DNA of 64,000 bases from Granulicella sp. dw_53. Its GTDB lineage: Bacteria; Acidobacteriota; Terriglobia; Terriglobales; Acidobacteriaceae. This document shows positions 11,247 through 19,163 of this stretch, in pieces; position 1 is the first letter of the stretch; every line of letters starts with the position of its first letter. The translations under genes were made by a program, and so were the position numbers. The DNA lies in assembly GCF_018449545.1 (NCBI RefSeq), contig NZ_JAAVUR010000009.1, positions 1-64,000 of the forward strand, in the 5' to 3' direction. A model generated the notes under the pieces. It saw nothing but the letters and a program-made list of their open reading frames with translations, had not been told where the DNA came from and made no database searches.

Positions 11247-12131
11247 TTAGTTGCCGGCTTTCTCGTTCGGTTGCTGGTTGATCTTTCTTTGGATGGAGAC
11301 CATTTCGATGGCCGCGATGGCTGCTTCGAAGCCCTTGTTGCCGGCTTTGAGACCGGCACGGTCGAGGGCCTGCTCGAGGGTCTCGCAGGTGAGGACGCCG
11401 AAGGCGTGGGGGATGCCGGTCTCCTGCTGGGACTGGCCGATGCCGCGAGCGACTTCGTTGTAGATGGCCTCGTAATGGGCGGTCTCGCCGCGGAGGAGGC
11501 AGCCGAGGGTGATGATGGCGTCGTACTTTCTGGACTCGGCGAGGGTGCGGGCGGCGGAGGGAACCTCCCAGGCGCCGGGGACGCGGACGATCTCTATGTC
11601 CTGCTTCCCTGCTCCGCTGCGGTGGAGGGCGTCGAGCGAGCCCTGGAGGAGGCGGTCGGTGATGACGGTGTTCCAGCGGGTAGTGACGATGGCGAAGGAC
11701 ATGCCAGCGGCGGAGAGGTCGCCTTCGATGGCGACGGGCTGGTTGTGGAGGGGGTTCTCGGACTGCCAGAAGCCGACGGTGAGGTTGGGATCGAGCTGGA
11801 CGGTGAAGAGACGGGAGTGCCAGGTGGTCGCCGTCACTTCGGAGAGCAGGGTGGCGATCTCCTCAGTTCTGGAGGAGGTGAGCATCCACTGGTGGATCGC
11901 CGCGTGGATGTGATCGAGCTGGGTCGTCTCAATGAGCAGCGACGGAACGCCAGGGGGCACGCCGGCGAGGAGCTCGAGGTTACCCACTGGGGCGGCGAAG
12001 AATGTGCCCTGAGCGGTCTCGTTCTTCCAGCTCTTGCCGGACTCGAAGCCGAGGGAGAGAAGGAGGGCGGAGAGTTTTGCGAACGCCTCGGTGGAGGCGA
12101 CGGGCTGGATAAATGTGATTGCCTTGATCAT
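11247..12131 (-). CDS. ribH: Lumazine synthase with an N-terminal VOC-like domain
   Basis: The C-terminal part (about residues 140-285) is 6,7-dimethyl-8-ribityllumazine synthase, the penultimate riboflavin enzyme: it shows FAIVTTRWN, VPGAWEVPSAARTLA, the GCLLRGETAHYEAI active-site block and GIPHAFGVLTCETLEQA. The first ~130 residues are an additional domain: IKAITFIQPVAS..AFAKLSALLLSLGFESG and GNLELLAGVPP resemble a glyoxalase/bleomycin-resistance (VOC) fold by strand pattern only. Usual RibH length is 150-170 residues, so 294 marks a fusion. The ATG at 12131 is in frame through both domains with no obvious internal start. It is co-transcribed with nusB. Whether the extension is catalytic or structural is unknown. 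Confidence 0.9.
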   Translation of the reverse strand: MIKAITFIQPVASTEAFAKLSALLLSLGFESGKSWKNETAQGTFFAAPVGNLELLAGVPPGVPSLLIETTQLDHIHAAIHQWMLTSSRTEEIATLLSEVTATTWHSRLFTVQLDPNLTVGFWQSENPLHNQPVAIEGDLSAAGMSFAIVTTRWNTVITDRLLQGSLDALHRSGAGKQDIEIVRVPGAWEVPSAARTLAESRKYDAIITLGCLLRGETAHYEAIYNEVARGIGQSQQETGIPHAFGVLTCETLEQALDRAGLKAGNKGFEAAIAAIEMVSIQRKINQQPNEKAGN

Positions 12132-12324
12132 GATCTTCCTGCGGTACAGCTTTGATTGTATCGTCTGTAGTCTCTGAAAGATGCATGGAGGATGGAGGGA
12201 GGAAAGGTTAACTCCGATCTATCTCGTTGACACGGATTTGATGATGCGGATTTTAAGCAGAGCTATCGATTGGATGGAGCGGGCGTATGGGTTTTAATGG
12301 TTGGGGAAATAAAGAGGAGTGAGA

Positions 12325-13110
12325 ATGGCTGGATACGAGACTTTGTTGTGCGAGGTGCGGGAGCAGATTGCCACCGTGACGCTGAACCGTCCCAAGGTGC
12401 TACATGCGTTGAATGCGAAGGTGTTCGATGAGCTGGAGGCGGTGTTTGAGGCGTTGGGGGCGGATGTTCGTGTCCGGGTGGTGCTTTTGACGGGAGCCGG
12501 GGAGAAGGCGTTCGCGGCGGGAGCCGATTTGAACGAGGTTGGGCAGACTGATGAGGTGAGTGGCGTAGCCCTGGCGCTGCGAGGGCAGAGGGTGTTTCGG
12601 GAGATCGAGACGTGCGGGAAGCCGGTGATTGCGCTGGTGAATGGCTTTGCTCTTGGGGGAGGCTGCGAGCTGGCGCTGGCCTGCACGATGCGGATTGCGA
12701 GCGAGACGGCGCGGTTGGGGCAGCCGGAGGTGAAGCTGGGCCTCGTTCCGGGGTATGGAGGGACGCAGCGGCTTCCGCGGCTGGTGGGGCGGTCGGCGGC
12801 GCTGAAGATCATGCTGACCGGAGAGGCGGTTGGGGCGGTGGAGGCTCTGCGGATTGGGCTGGTAGACGAGGTTGTTCCTGCGGATAAGCTGCTGTCTCGG
12901 GGGGAAGAGGTGGCGAAGGCGATTGTGGCGGTTGCTCCGCTGGCGGTGGAGGGGTGTCTGGAGGCGGTGCTGCGCGGGGGTGAGGTGGCGTTGGAAGAGG
13001 GGCTGCGGATTGAGGCGGAGATCTTCGGGCGGCTCTGTGGGACGGAGGACAAACGGGAGGGGGTCAAGGCGTTTTTGGAGAAGCGCGCCACAAAGTGGTT
13101 GGGAAGATAA
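12325..13110 (+). CDS. Enoyl-CoA hydratase/isomerase family protein
   Basis: A 261-residue crotonase-fold enzyme that hydrates 2-enoyl-CoA in beta-oxidation or a related CoA pathway. The oxyanion-hole segment FAAGADLNE and the second motif GGGCELALACTMRIAS are present, as are the two catalytic glutamates expected near GQPEVKLGLVPGYGGTQRLPR. The start at 12325 has AGGAG five bases upstream; a GTG two codons earlier overlaps that element. It is followed by a small lipoprotein gene that may share its transcript. The exact substrate is unresolved. Confidence 0.92.
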   Translation: MAGYETLLCEVREQIATVTLNRPKVLHALNAKVFDELEAVFEALGADVRVRVVLLTGAGEKAFAAGADLNEVGQTDEVSGVALALRGQRVFREIETCGKPVIALVNGFALGGGCELALACTMRIASETARLGQPEVKLGLVPGYGGTQRLPRLVGRSAALKIMLTGEAVGAVEALRIGLVDEVVPADKLLSRGEEVAKAIVAVAPLAVEGCLEAVLRGGEVALEEGLRIEAEIFGRLCGTEDKREGVKAFLEKRATKWLGR

Positions 13111-13155
13111 GGTGTGGGGCTTGATATGCTGCTTGAGGCGAGAATATTTGGAGTG

Positions 13156-13722
13156 ATGTCAAAACGAATGATCTTAAAACATAGCGCGGTGTCTGTACTT
13201 CTACTCTTCTGTGTGTGCTCGGCTGTGGTTGGAGTCAGCGGATGCACGCGGTCGACGTCGGCGTCGGAGACGCGGACGCTGGATGTGGCGCAACAGAAGG
13301 CGATGGAGCAGGCTCGGCAGGAGCTGGAGCTGATTCCGCCTCCATCCAAGACGCGGTACATGGCTGTGAGGAGCTTGTCGCTGTGGGAGAACCCCTATGT
13401 GACCGTGCAGGGTGGGATGGTTACGCTGCATGTGGTGACTGCGGATGCGAACACGAGCAATCTAGGGGTGGGCGGGATGTTACGCCCGCTTGGCGCCCGG
13501 CGGCAGGATCTGAATGTGCGTCTGGGGGAGTTGGCTGCCGCACTGAACGCTGTTCCGGAGAATAGCTGGCCTTATGGACGGGTGGTCGCGGTGGAAGAGG
13601 CGCATGAGGTGCCGACCAGTGCTCGTCCCGAGGTGCGGCGCAATATGGAGTCGGTGATGAAGACGCTGAGTGATCTCGGCGTCGTGGTCTATGAGTGGAA
13701 CGAGGCTACGGCAGGCAAGTAG
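13156..13722 (+). CDS. Small lipoprotein of unknown function
   Basis: 188 residues with a type II signal peptide; lipobox VSGC with Cys30 as lipidation site. The mature part has a PPPSKTRYMAVRSLSLWENPYVTVQ segment and ends in a mixed alpha/beta region (VRLGELAAALNAVPENSWPYG, then VMKTLSDLGVVVYEWN). The pattern, a repeated strand followed by helix, resembles ExbD/TolR-like periplasmic domains only loosely. Start chosen at the ATG before SKRMILKH; another ATG follows four codons on. No homologue family is recognised. Confidence 0.75.
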   Translation: MSKRMILKHSAVSVLLLFCVCSAVVGVSGCTRSTSASETRTLDVAQQKAMEQARQELELIPPPSKTRYMAVRSLSLWENPYVTVQGGMVTLHVVTADANTSNLGVGGMLRPLGARRQDLNVRLGELAAALNAVPENSWPYGRVVAVEEAHEVPTSARPEVRRNMESVMKTLSDLGVVVYEWNEATAGK

Positions 13723-13772
13723 TTCTTTTCGTATTACGGCATTACGATTCTTGAACTCCTGGCGGACGACCT

Positions 13773-15299
13773 TTGCAAATAGCTTCGCTTCATACAACAG
13801 CGTTAGTGGTGTTCTGTTTCTTCTTTGCCCTGGTGACGGTGGCTGGATTCTGGGCCGCTCGATGGCGGCGGCCTTTGAAGGGGATGGACTCCCTGGAGGA
13901 GTGGGGGCTGGCGGGGCGGGGCTTTGGAACCTGGGTGACGTGGTTCCTGATCGGCGGCGACCTTTATACGGCCTATACGGTGATCGCGGTGCCAGCAGCT
14001 CTATATGGCGCGGGGGCGATGGGGTTCTTCGCGGTGCCGTATGCGGTAGTGGCGTATCCATACATGATGGTGGTGTTGCCGCGCCTGTGGCAGGTATGTC
14101 ACCGGCATGGTTACATTACGTTCGCGGACTTCGTGAGCGGGCGGTATGGGAATCGCTGGCTGACGGTTGCGATTGCCGTGACAGGAATTCTGGCGCTGAT
14201 GCCTTACATTGCGTTGCAGTTGGTGGGGATGCGCGTGGTGATCGGAGCGTTGGGAGTAACGGGTGAGTGGCCGCTGGCGGCGGCGTTCGTGATTCTGGCG
14301 GCCTATACGTATTCGAGCGGGTTAAGGGCTCCGGCAGTCATTGCCATTGTGAAGGACGTGATGCTCTACGGGATGGTGCTGGCGGCGCTGATCATTCTGC
14401 CGTGGAAGTTGGGTGGATATGCTCGGGTGTTCGAGCTGGCGAACAATGCTCTGGCGGCGCATGGAGCGACGGTGTATCTGAAGCAGGGGCAGTTTCTTGG
14501 GTACTCGACGCTGGCGATTGGGAGCGCGGTGGCGCTGATGCTTTATCCGCATACGGCGACGGCGGTGTTGAGTGCAAAGAGCGCGAATACGGTGCGGCGG
14601 AATGCAGCGATGCTGCCGGCTTATAGTTTCTTGTTGGGGATGATTGCGCTGCTGGGCTACGTGGCGCTGGCTGCGGGCGTGGTGACGAAGGATACGAGCT
14701 CTGTGGTGCCGCTGCTGTTCCTGAAGATGTTTCCGGAGTGGTTCGCGGGATTCTGCCTGGCGGCTGTGGCGGTGGGAGCGTTGGTTCCGGCCGCGATCAT
14801 GTCGATTGCGGCTTCGAACCTCTTCACGCGGAATCTGTGGGGCGAGTTTCTGAAGAGGAAGATGCTGCCGAGTGAGGAGTCGGCGATGGCGAAGATCGTT
14901 AGCCTGGTGGTGAAGTTTGGGGCTCTGGTGTTCGTGCTGCAGTTGCCTGCTCCTTACGCGATCGAGATGCAGTTGCTGGGTGGAATATGGATTGGGCAGA
15001 TCTTTCCTGCGGTGGTTTGCGGCGTGTTTACGCGGTGGTTTCATCCCTGGGCTTTGCTGGTGGGTTGGGCTGCTGGAATGGCCAGCGGAACTGGGATGGC
15101 TGTGGCGATGGGACTGAAGAGCTCGGTGTATCCGCTGCATGCTCCTGGGTTTCTGGGAGGTGGCGTTTATGCCATGTATGCCGCGGTTCCGGCGCTGGTG
15201 CTGAATCTGGTGGTTTCGGCGGCTTTGACCTTGGTATTTCGGGCGGCGAAGGTGGGTGAAGGTACCGATGTTACCGATGCTGCTGCTTATGTGGAGTAG
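13773..15299 (+). CDS. Sodium:solute symporter (SSS family)
   Basis: A 508-residue inner-membrane permease with about 13 hydrophobic segments. The early GLAGRGFGTWVTWFLIGGDLYTAYT segment matches the TM2-3 region of SSS transporters of the monocarboxylate (MctP-like) group, and GSAVALMLYPHTATAVLSAKS follows the family pattern. The usual tiny DUF3311 partner of MctP-type carriers is not seen next to it. The start codon is uncertain (TTG as annotated, weak ribosome binding site). Substrate could be a monocarboxylate or an amino acid. Confidence 0.85.
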   Translation: MQIASLHTTALVVFCFFFALVTVAGFWAARWRRPLKGMDSLEEWGLAGRGFGTWVTWFLIGGDLYTAYTVIAVPAALYGAGAMGFFAVPYAVVAYPYMMVVLPRLWQVCHRHGYITFADFVSGRYGNRWLTVAIAVTGILALMPYIALQLVGMRVVIGALGVTGEWPLAAAFVILAAYTYSSGLRAPAVIAIVKDVMLYGMVLAALIILPWKLGGYARVFELANNALAAHGATVYLKQGQFLGYSTLAIGSAVALMLYPHTATAVLSAKSANTVRRNAAMLPAYSFLLGMIALLGYVALAAGVVTKDTSSVVPLLFLKMFPEWFAGFCLAAVAVGALVPAAIMSIAASNLFTRNLWGEFLKRKMLPSEESAMAKIVSLVVKFGALVFVLQLPAPYAIEMQLLGGIWIGQIFPAVVCGVFTRWFHPWALLVGWAAGMASGTGMAVAMGLKSSVYPLHAPGFLGGGVYAMYAAVPALVLNLVVSAALTLVFRAAKVGEGTDVTDAAAYVE

Positions 15300-15362
15300 G
15301 GATGGCTTGCGCTTACAGCCTTGAGTCTGTGGGTTGCATCTGATGCGGAGAGAGGCGATTCG

Positions 15363-15857
15363 ATGAGCGAGATTGTGGAGCAAGAACCAGTTTTGGCGAA
15401 GTCGCTGGCGAAGGGTTTATTGGCTGGGTTGATTGCAGGTTTGGCTGCGACTGCGGCGAAGTCGATTGCTGAAAAGATCTATCCGCCGCGTACGCATGGA
15501 GAGCCGGAACCGCCGGAGGTGTTGGCGGAGAGGATCTCGGATGAGGTGGGAGTGTCTCTTTCCAGCGCGGAGAAGGCGGTGGCGGCGGAGACCATTCACT
15601 GGGGCTTTGGTGCCTTGACCGGGGCGGCTTATGGGGCGCTGGCGGAGTACTTCCCTGCTGCCACGGCCAAGGAGGGCGCGAGCTTTGGGATGGCGCTGGC
15701 TGCTTTGACTCATGAGACGGCGCTGCCGGCGATGGGACTCTCCGCGGAGCCTGAAGATCAGACGGCGCGGGAGCGGACCAGTGAGATGGCGAGCCACGTT
15801 GTGTATGGCTTGATCACTGAGACGGTGCGGCGGTTTGTGAGGAAGCAACTGGGGTAG
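15363..15857 (+). CDS. DUF1440 (YagU-like) membrane protein
   Basis: 164 residues with an N-terminal hydrophobic helix (LAKGLLAGLIAGLAATAAKSI) followed by the EKIYPPRTHGEPEPP segment typical of the DUF1440/YagU family, and further membrane-like segments around IHWGFGALTGAAYGALAEY and a C-terminal VVYGLITETVRRFVRK. Start chosen at ATG preceded by GGAGAGAGG. Its last 44 bases overlap the 3' end of the convergent permease gene. YagU has been linked to acid resistance in Escherichia coli; a role here is not shown. Confidence 0.78.
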   Translation: MSEIVEQEPVLAKSLAKGLLAGLIAGLAATAAKSIAEKIYPPRTHGEPEPPEVLAERISDEVGVSLSSAEKAVAAETIHWGFGALTGAAYGALAEYFPAATAKEGASFGMALAALTHETALPAMGLSAEPEDQTARERTSEMASHVVYGLITETVRRFVRKQLG

Positions 15858-16995
15858 TGGTGGTGGGGATGTGGTCGCGGGTCTGGGGCCAGTTGGTGAC
15901 CAGACTATCGACTACGACGTGGCCTACGCGGTAGGCGCTATCGAGAGATGAGATGTAGGCGGAGTACTTGGTGACCTTGGTCTCGGCGAGGCTTTCTGCG
16001 GCTGAGATGCCCTCGCGCTGCTGGTCGTAGTTGCTGGCGGTGCGGAGGACCAGGACGCGGTTTAGGTCGACTTTGCCAGCCTTGGCGAGCCAGGTGAGCG
16101 ATTGCAGGGTTCCGGTGTCTTCCATACCGCAGACGGCGTAGGTTCCTTTGCCGTCGGTCTCGTATTTGACCCAGTCGCGGGCCCACTGGTTGAGAAGCTT
16201 TCCGTGCCAGTAGGTAGAGGCGGAGAGGTTGTCGCCGCGCAGGACGAAGGGCGGGCGCTTGGCGGCGGGATAGTTGTAGGACTGGCGGCGGTCGGCGATC
16301 TGCTTGGAGTCGGGGAGCTGGACGTCTTTGGTGAGGTTGAAGGCCCAGGAGACGAGATCGGTGTTGAGGTGGAAGATGTTTCCGTCGTCGCCGAAGCGGG
16401 GGTGGCGGGGCTGCTCGTAGGGGGTGGATTTGCCGAGGGGAATGTATCCGGTGGTCCAGAGCTTGCGGTCGGCTTCGGTGGCGTTGGGGATCTCGCGGGC
16501 GTCGATCTCGTGGGCCTGATCACCGTCGATGATCCAGTCGGACCAGACGGCGGAGCCGAGGGAGCCCATGGCGGGATCGATGCCGGCGATTCCGGCGACG
16601 AGGAAGTAAGCGTGGGTGAGGTCGAAGCGGGGGTCGAGGCCGAGGGCCATGACGGAGGCGGTGGCGCGGGAGGTCCCGACGCCGGTGAGGAGGCCGAGGA
16701 CTCCGGTAGAGGGGTTGAGGCGCAGGTCGTGGTATCCGGCGGGATTGGTGAGGACAGTGTCGAGGTGCTGGCGCTCGACCCAGAACTGATACTCGCCGGG
16801 GATGTCTCCGGTGTCGGCTCCCTGCTCGAACATATTGATGACGACGACTTTGATCTCGATGGGCTTCGGGAGGGCCTGGGCTTGCGCGTGGATGGAGACA
16901 CAGGTGCTCACGGCGAGCAGAAGTACCGTTGAAATGGGGCGCGCGAGCGATGGTAGCGTGTGCGGTCTTCGGGTTGTGGTGCGGCTCAAACTCAT
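15814..16995 (-). CDS. Purine nucleoside permease (NUP family), paralogue 1
   Basis: 393 residues with a cleavable signal peptide (basic RTTTRRPH, hydrophobic core, AQA cleavage region). The mature protein has the NUP-family signatures EIKVVVINMFEQGADTGD, GEYQFWVERQHLD, the glycine-rich VGTSRATASVMALGLDPRFDL block, and AGIAGIDPAMGSLGSAVWSDW. Despite the name, the fold is that of a nucleoside phosphorylase-like domain. The first ATG in the reading frame is 17 codons upstream, but ATG 16995 has GAAGGGAAG before it. A paralogue lies at 38.8 kb. Its real activity (transport versus nucleoside hydrolysis) is unproven for bacteria. Confidence 0.88.
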   Translation of the reverse strand: MSLSRTTTRRPHTLPSLARPISTVLLLAVSTCVSIHAQAQALPKPIEIKVVVINMFEQGADTGDIPGEYQFWVERQHLDTVLTNPAGYHDLRLNPSTGVLGLLTGVGTSRATASVMALGLDPRFDLTHAYFLVAGIAGIDPAMGSLGSAVWSDWIIDGDQAHEIDAREIPNATEADRKLWTTGYIPLGKSTPYEQPRHPRFGDDGNIFHLNTDLVSWAFNLTKDVQLPDSKQIADRRQSYNYPAAKRPPFVLRGDNLSASTYWHGKLLNQWARDWVKYETDGKGTYAVCGMEDTGTLQSLTWLAKAGKVDLNRVLVLRTASNYDQQREGISAAESLAETKVTKYSAYISSLDSAYRVGHVVVDSLVTNWPQTRDHIPTTTTPVASSQTAAPSQ

Positions 16996-17416
16996 GTACT
17001 TCCCTTCTTTGTCTCGCCTAGTGCTGCCCGGGGGTGCCCCCCCCATTTTTTGGGACTAAACCGAATACAATCAGTCGCTTATGAGGCGTGTGGAGCTGCA
17101 AAATATTGATTGCAGGACGATTGTGTCCAAATCCGTGAACCAGTTGAGGTTAGCTACAGGAGCGAATCAAGTTTCCCCACTTTTGAGCTTGATTCGATGC
17201 TTATAGATCTATTTTATGGGATGGACCATAACTAGAGTGCCACTTTTATTTCGTTTGTTTTCATCGATTTATGCCATTTAGGGGCTTGACATGATGAATT
17301 TGGGCATTTTTTTGAGGATGCGGGGTTGGAGGCATTCATTTTCGAGGGAAATTGTTCGTACCACTGCAATGTATGCATCAGACTACAAAGACACATTTTG
17401 TCTGGAGGAAGTACGC
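16996..17416. other. Divergent intergenic region with repeat copy B
   Basis: The gap lies between the minus-strand permease and the plus-strand RcnB-like gene, so it should hold two outward promoters. Most of it is repeat copy B (17100-17293). A GGGGTGCCCCCCCC C-rich run lies at about 17030. No further gene seen. Confidence 0.5.
17100..17293 (+). repeat. Intergenic repeat element, copy B
   Basis: It has the same order as copy A: AAAATATTGAT, TGTCCAAATCCGTG..CCAG, a variable hairpin (CGAATCAAG 17163-17171 with CTTGATTCG 17188-17196), CTATTTTATGGGATGGACC, AGAGTGCCACTTTTATT, and GGGGCTTGACATG. Here the hairpin has no T tract and the element sits upstream of two divergent genes, which argues against a simple terminator role. 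Sequence beyond TTGACATG differs from A and C. Confidence 0.83.
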
Positions 17417-17884
17417 ATGAAAGCACGTTCATTGACAGGAAGATTTATCCGGTTGGCGATGGTTCCTTTTCTGGCTGCCGCAGTTGGAGTAGCGGTTGCA
17501 CAAGGACCTCCCGGACATGACGACCATGGCAATAATGGCAACAACGGAAACCGCGGAAACGATAACCGTGGGAACGACAACCATGGAAATCAAGGGAACA
17601 ACAACTTCCGTTTCCGGGACCAGGATCGCGGGAACTTCCAGTCGCACTACAGCAAAGATGTGAGCCGCTGGCGCAACAAGCCACAGGGGCGTCCACACTT
17701 TACTGCGGGACAACGGATTCCTAATAACTACCACTTCCAGCCTGTGCCCCGTTCGTACTACAACAATGCGCCACCGCCTCCGGGCTACCAGTATGGGTAC
17801 TACGACGGCTATGTCGTAGCGTATGACCCGACGTCGCGGATCATCGCGGATGTGCTGGATCTGGTTGTAGCCGGTTCACGCTAA
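17417..17884 (+). CDS. RcnB-like secreted protein with NGN repeats
   Basis: 155 residues with a signal peptide (MKARSLTGRFIRLAMVPF, then AVGVAVAQG). The next ~45 residues are low complexity, repeating HDDHGNNGNNGNRGNDNRGN. The C-terminal domain has the features of the RcnB family: GQRIPNNYHF, PRSYYNNAPPPPGYQYGYYDG and YDPTSRIIADVLDLV. RcnB is a periplasmic protein of nickel/cobalt homeostasis; the His/Asp/Asn stretch could bind metal, but this is inference. Start chosen at ATG with GGAGGAA upstream. A terminator follows. Confidence 0.78.
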   Translation: MKARSLTGRFIRLAMVPFLAAAVGVAVAQGPPGHDDHGNNGNNGNRGNDNRGNDNHGNQGNNNFRFRDQDRGNFQSHYSKDVSRWRNKPQGRPHFTAGQRIPNNYHFQPVPRSYYNNAPPPPGYQYGYYDGYVVAYDPTSRIIADVLDLVVAGSR

Positions 17885-17906
17885 CGCTTTTGAGCTTGAT
17901 GTAACA

Positions 17907-17937
17907 GAGAGGCCGCCGACATCTTCGGCGGTCTCTT
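17907..17937 (+). terminator. Rho-independent terminator after the RcnB-like gene
   Basis: AGAGGCCGCCGA pairs with TTCGGCGGTCTCT over a short loop (one G:T pair), with a TTCCGTTTCT tail, about 22 bases after the stop codon. Confidence 0.75.
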
Positions 17938-18106
17938 CCGTTTCTGGCTCTCTGATTTTGTTCGTAAGACTTCAAAGTGCTTCCTTGTGGTGGGCGTGAG
18001 AGAAAGCTAAGAAAACCAAATACTGCAAGAGACATCTAACGACGGAAAGCGGGTGGGAACTGGTGTTTTTACCTCCTGCGATTCGGATAGGAAAGGTGTG
18101 TCTCGT

Positions 18107-18556
18107 ATGGTTGTCGCGACGGTCCTTCGTGCCGTCTTCGGATACTGTTTTTTGATTTTGATGGTGCGGGTGGTGGGGCGGCGTCCGGGTGCGCAGCTTA
18201 CTCCGTTTGAGTTTGTGCTGGTGTTTTATCTGGGTGGACTTACATTGACCGGGGTGGTGGCGGATGAGATCTCGCTGACCAATGCGATCACGCAGATTGT
18301 AACGATTGCGTTGTGTCACTACACGCTGACGTGGCTGCGGACGAGATCGCCGCGCATTGCACGCCTTTTAGATGGGACGCCGTTGATCCTGCTGGAGCGG
18401 GGGCGGTGGAGGACGGACACGCTGAGCGGCATGAAGGTGCAGGACGACGATGTGATGGCATCGGCGCGGGTGCAAGGGGTAAAGAGCCTGGAGGAGATCG
18501 ATACGGCGGTGCTGGAACGGAATGGTGAGATCAGCATCTTGAAGGCGCAGAAGTAG
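18107..18556 (+). CDS. DUF421 (YetF-like) membrane protein 1
   Basis: 149 residues: hydrophobic segments at the N-terminus (VVATVLRAVFGYCFLILMV, FVLVFYLGGLTLTGVV, AITQIVTIALCHY) followed by a soluble C-terminal domain with LLDGTPLILLERGRWRTDTLSGMKVQDDDVMA, and EEIDTAVLERNGEISI, the typical DUF421/YetF pattern. Function of the family is not established. It is shorter than Bacillus YetF but complete in pattern. ATG chosen with AAAGG upstream. It is followed by a one-TM protein and a second DUF421 gene on the same strand, suggesting an operon. Confidence 0.82.
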   Translation: MVVATVLRAVFGYCFLILMVRVVGRRPGAQLTPFEFVLVFYLGGLTLTGVVADEISLTNAITQIVTIALCHYTLTWLRTRSPRIARLLDGTPLILLERGRWRTDTLSGMKVQDDDVMASARVQGVKSLEEIDTAVLERNGEISILKAQK

Positions 18557-18605
18557 GCGCAGACGTTTCGTAACCAGAAGGTTCAGTAAAGGAGACGGTA
18601 ATTTT

Positions 18606-19145
18606 ATGGCGACAGAGCCTATGACGAATCCGGTGGAGGATACGGTCGCAAAGGTGGATGGCTACGTTGCGGTTGGCGAGGATCTGGAGTTCCAACGAAG
18701 ATGGTGGCGTTTTGAACGTGTGGTTTGGACGGTGTTTGTGTTGATCCTGGTGTGCGATCTGCTGGGTCTGCTGGGGCGTGGGTATCTTGCGAAGGCGCAG
18801 TCCAAGACTTCCGACCAGAGCGTGACGATGGACTATGAGCGGATCGAGCGCACGAATACGCCTTCGATCATTACGGTGAACTTCGGGCCGGGAGCGATTC
18901 ATGGCGGTGAGGTACGGCTGTTCGTGAGTGGGAGCGTGGTGAAGGAGCTAGGAGCGCAACGGGTGGTACCGCAGCCGAAGACTTCGGAGATAGGAGATGG
19001 CGGCGTGACGTATACGTTTGAGGCGAATAGATTGCCCGCGACGGTGGATATTGCGTTGTCCCCTTCTTTGCCAGGGATTCACCACTTTACGTTAGGCGTG
19101 CCTGGGAGCGAGATGGTGCAGGCGAAGGTTACGGTGCTGCCTTAG
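18606..19145 (+). CDS. Single-pass membrane protein between two DUF421 genes
   Basis: 179 residues. An N-terminal cytoplasmic part (VAVGEDLEFQRRWWRFER) is followed by one transmembrane helix (VVWTVFVLILVCDLLGLLG) and a predicted extracytoplasmic domain rich in beta strands (SIITVNFGPGAIHGGEVRLFV, LSPSLPGIHHFTLGV). No family recognised. GGAGAC precedes the ATG. The position between two DUF421 genes with short gaps suggests that the three proteins act together. Confidence 0.72.
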   Translation: MATEPMTNPVEDTVAKVDGYVAVGEDLEFQRRWWRFERVVWTVFVLILVCDLLGLLGRGYLAKAQSKTSDQSVTMDYERIERTNTPSIITVNFGPGAIHGGEVRLFVSGSVVKELGAQRVVPQPKTSEIGDGGVTYTFEANRLPATVDIALSPSLPGIHHFTLGVPGSEMVQAKVTVLP

Positions 19146-19163
19146 GCAGTGGAGAGCGATTCG

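Noticed and set aside
10695..12155. 486-residue plus-strand frame opposite nusB and ribH
   Set aside because: Gly/Asp/Val/Glu-rich shadow translation of well-supported minus-strand genes; no start signal and no recognisable domain.
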